From: Acutalibacter sp.
GTDB lineage: Bacteria > Bacillota > Clostridia > Oscillospirales > Acutalibacteraceae
Direction of reading: 5' to 3'
DNA length: 5,226 nt
NCBI GenBank assembly: GCA_022801475.1
Contig: JAAWSH010000136.1
Coordinates: 1 to 5,226, forward strand
Part shown: in pieces, positions 5,164 to 5,226 of the stretch
Numbering within the stretch: the stretch's first letter is position 1
Layout: every line of letters starts with the position of its first letter
Notes under the pieces: generated by a model
Told to the model about the DNA's origin: nothing
Seen by the model: only the letters and a program-made list of their open reading frames with translations
Databases searched by the model: none
Made by a program: the position numbers and the translations under genes

Positions 5164-5197
5164 TTTTGACCAGAAAGGGCGCTTTTCGGTGTCAAAA
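5164..5197. repeat. Interrupted inverted repeat near the right edge
   Basis: Outer arms TTTTGAC (5164-5170) and GTCAAAA (5191-5197) are perfect complements, and the inside continues with GAAAG against CTTTTC, separated by small internal loops. It would form a stem-loop of about 34 nt in either transcript. No gene is visible around it. Confidence 0.5.
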
Positions 5198-5203
5198 ACC
5201 TCC

Positions 5204-5222
5204 GAAAGGCGGCAAGCCTTTC
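5204..5222. repeat. Perfect 7-bp hairpin at the right edge
   Basis: GAAAGGC (5204-5210), loop GGCAA, GCCTTTC (5216-5222). The window ends four bases later, so whether a T run follows on the plus strand is only partly visible (TTCC). It could be a weak terminator or part of a larger repeat together with the inverted repeat at 5164-5197. Confidence 0.5.
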
Positions 5223-5226
5223 TTCC

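Noticed and set aside
5076..5225. Minus-strand frame entering from the right edge and ending at a TAG (5076-5078)
   Set aside because: 49 codons with no recognisable domain, and another minus-strand frame (to 5059) is equally open, so neither is supported.
5028..5226. Perfect AGGAGGTGAT on the plus strand followed by a frame open to the window end
   Set aside because: Only ATT (5040) or CTG (5043) could start it, no plus-strand promoter is clear, and the translation looks non-coding; the motif also overlaps the candidate sigma-E promoter.

Overview
The window is G+C-rich and looks like a chromosomal segment from an endospore-forming clostridial firmicute, most likely Oscillospiraceae/Ruminococcaceae. 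The evidence is a UvrD/PcrA helicase with the N-terminal style of that group, a DUF1836 regulator, a YlbJ-type sporulation membrane protein, a small Cys-rich clostridial protein, strong AGG-type ribosome sites and sigma-A-like promoters. Genus is inference. I see no tRNA, rRNA, CRISPR, transposase or phage gene.

Layout. (1) 1-848, minus strand: the first 282 codons of a UvrD/PcrA-type DNA helicase, cut by the left edge in motif II. (2) 849-1242: a non-coding divergent region. It has a promoter for the helicase (minus, 890-918) and a near-consensus promoter facing right (935-963). The rightward transcript would begin with three consecutive perfect hairpins (975-1065), then further structured leader. 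(3) 1243-2486, plus strand: a HAD-superfamily hydrolase and a DUF1836 (MerR-like) regulator, 14 nt apart, closed by a terminator at 2499-2545 that works on paper in both directions. (4) 2552-2776, minus strand: a 74-residue four-cysteine protein sharing that terminator. (5) 2777-2988: non-coding, with only weak structure. (6) 2989-3736, minus strand: a Xre-family regulator followed by a four-helix membrane protein, as a two-gene operon with its own promoter at 3767-3794. (7) 3862-4992, minus strand: a YlbJ-like membrane protein with a candidate sigma-E promoter at 5015-5043. (8) 5044-5226: no gene I can support, but two hairpins at the right edge.

How the genes fit together. The helicase acts in DNA repair and replication. 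The HAD/DUF1836 pair is a two-gene transcription unit with a long structured leader; its substrate and target genes are not evident. The Xre/membrane pair looks like a self-contained regulator plus effector module. The YlbJ homologue points to spore formation. The least explained part is the three-hairpin leader, which resembles no riboswitch class I can name. I did not find a convincing new multi-gene system here.
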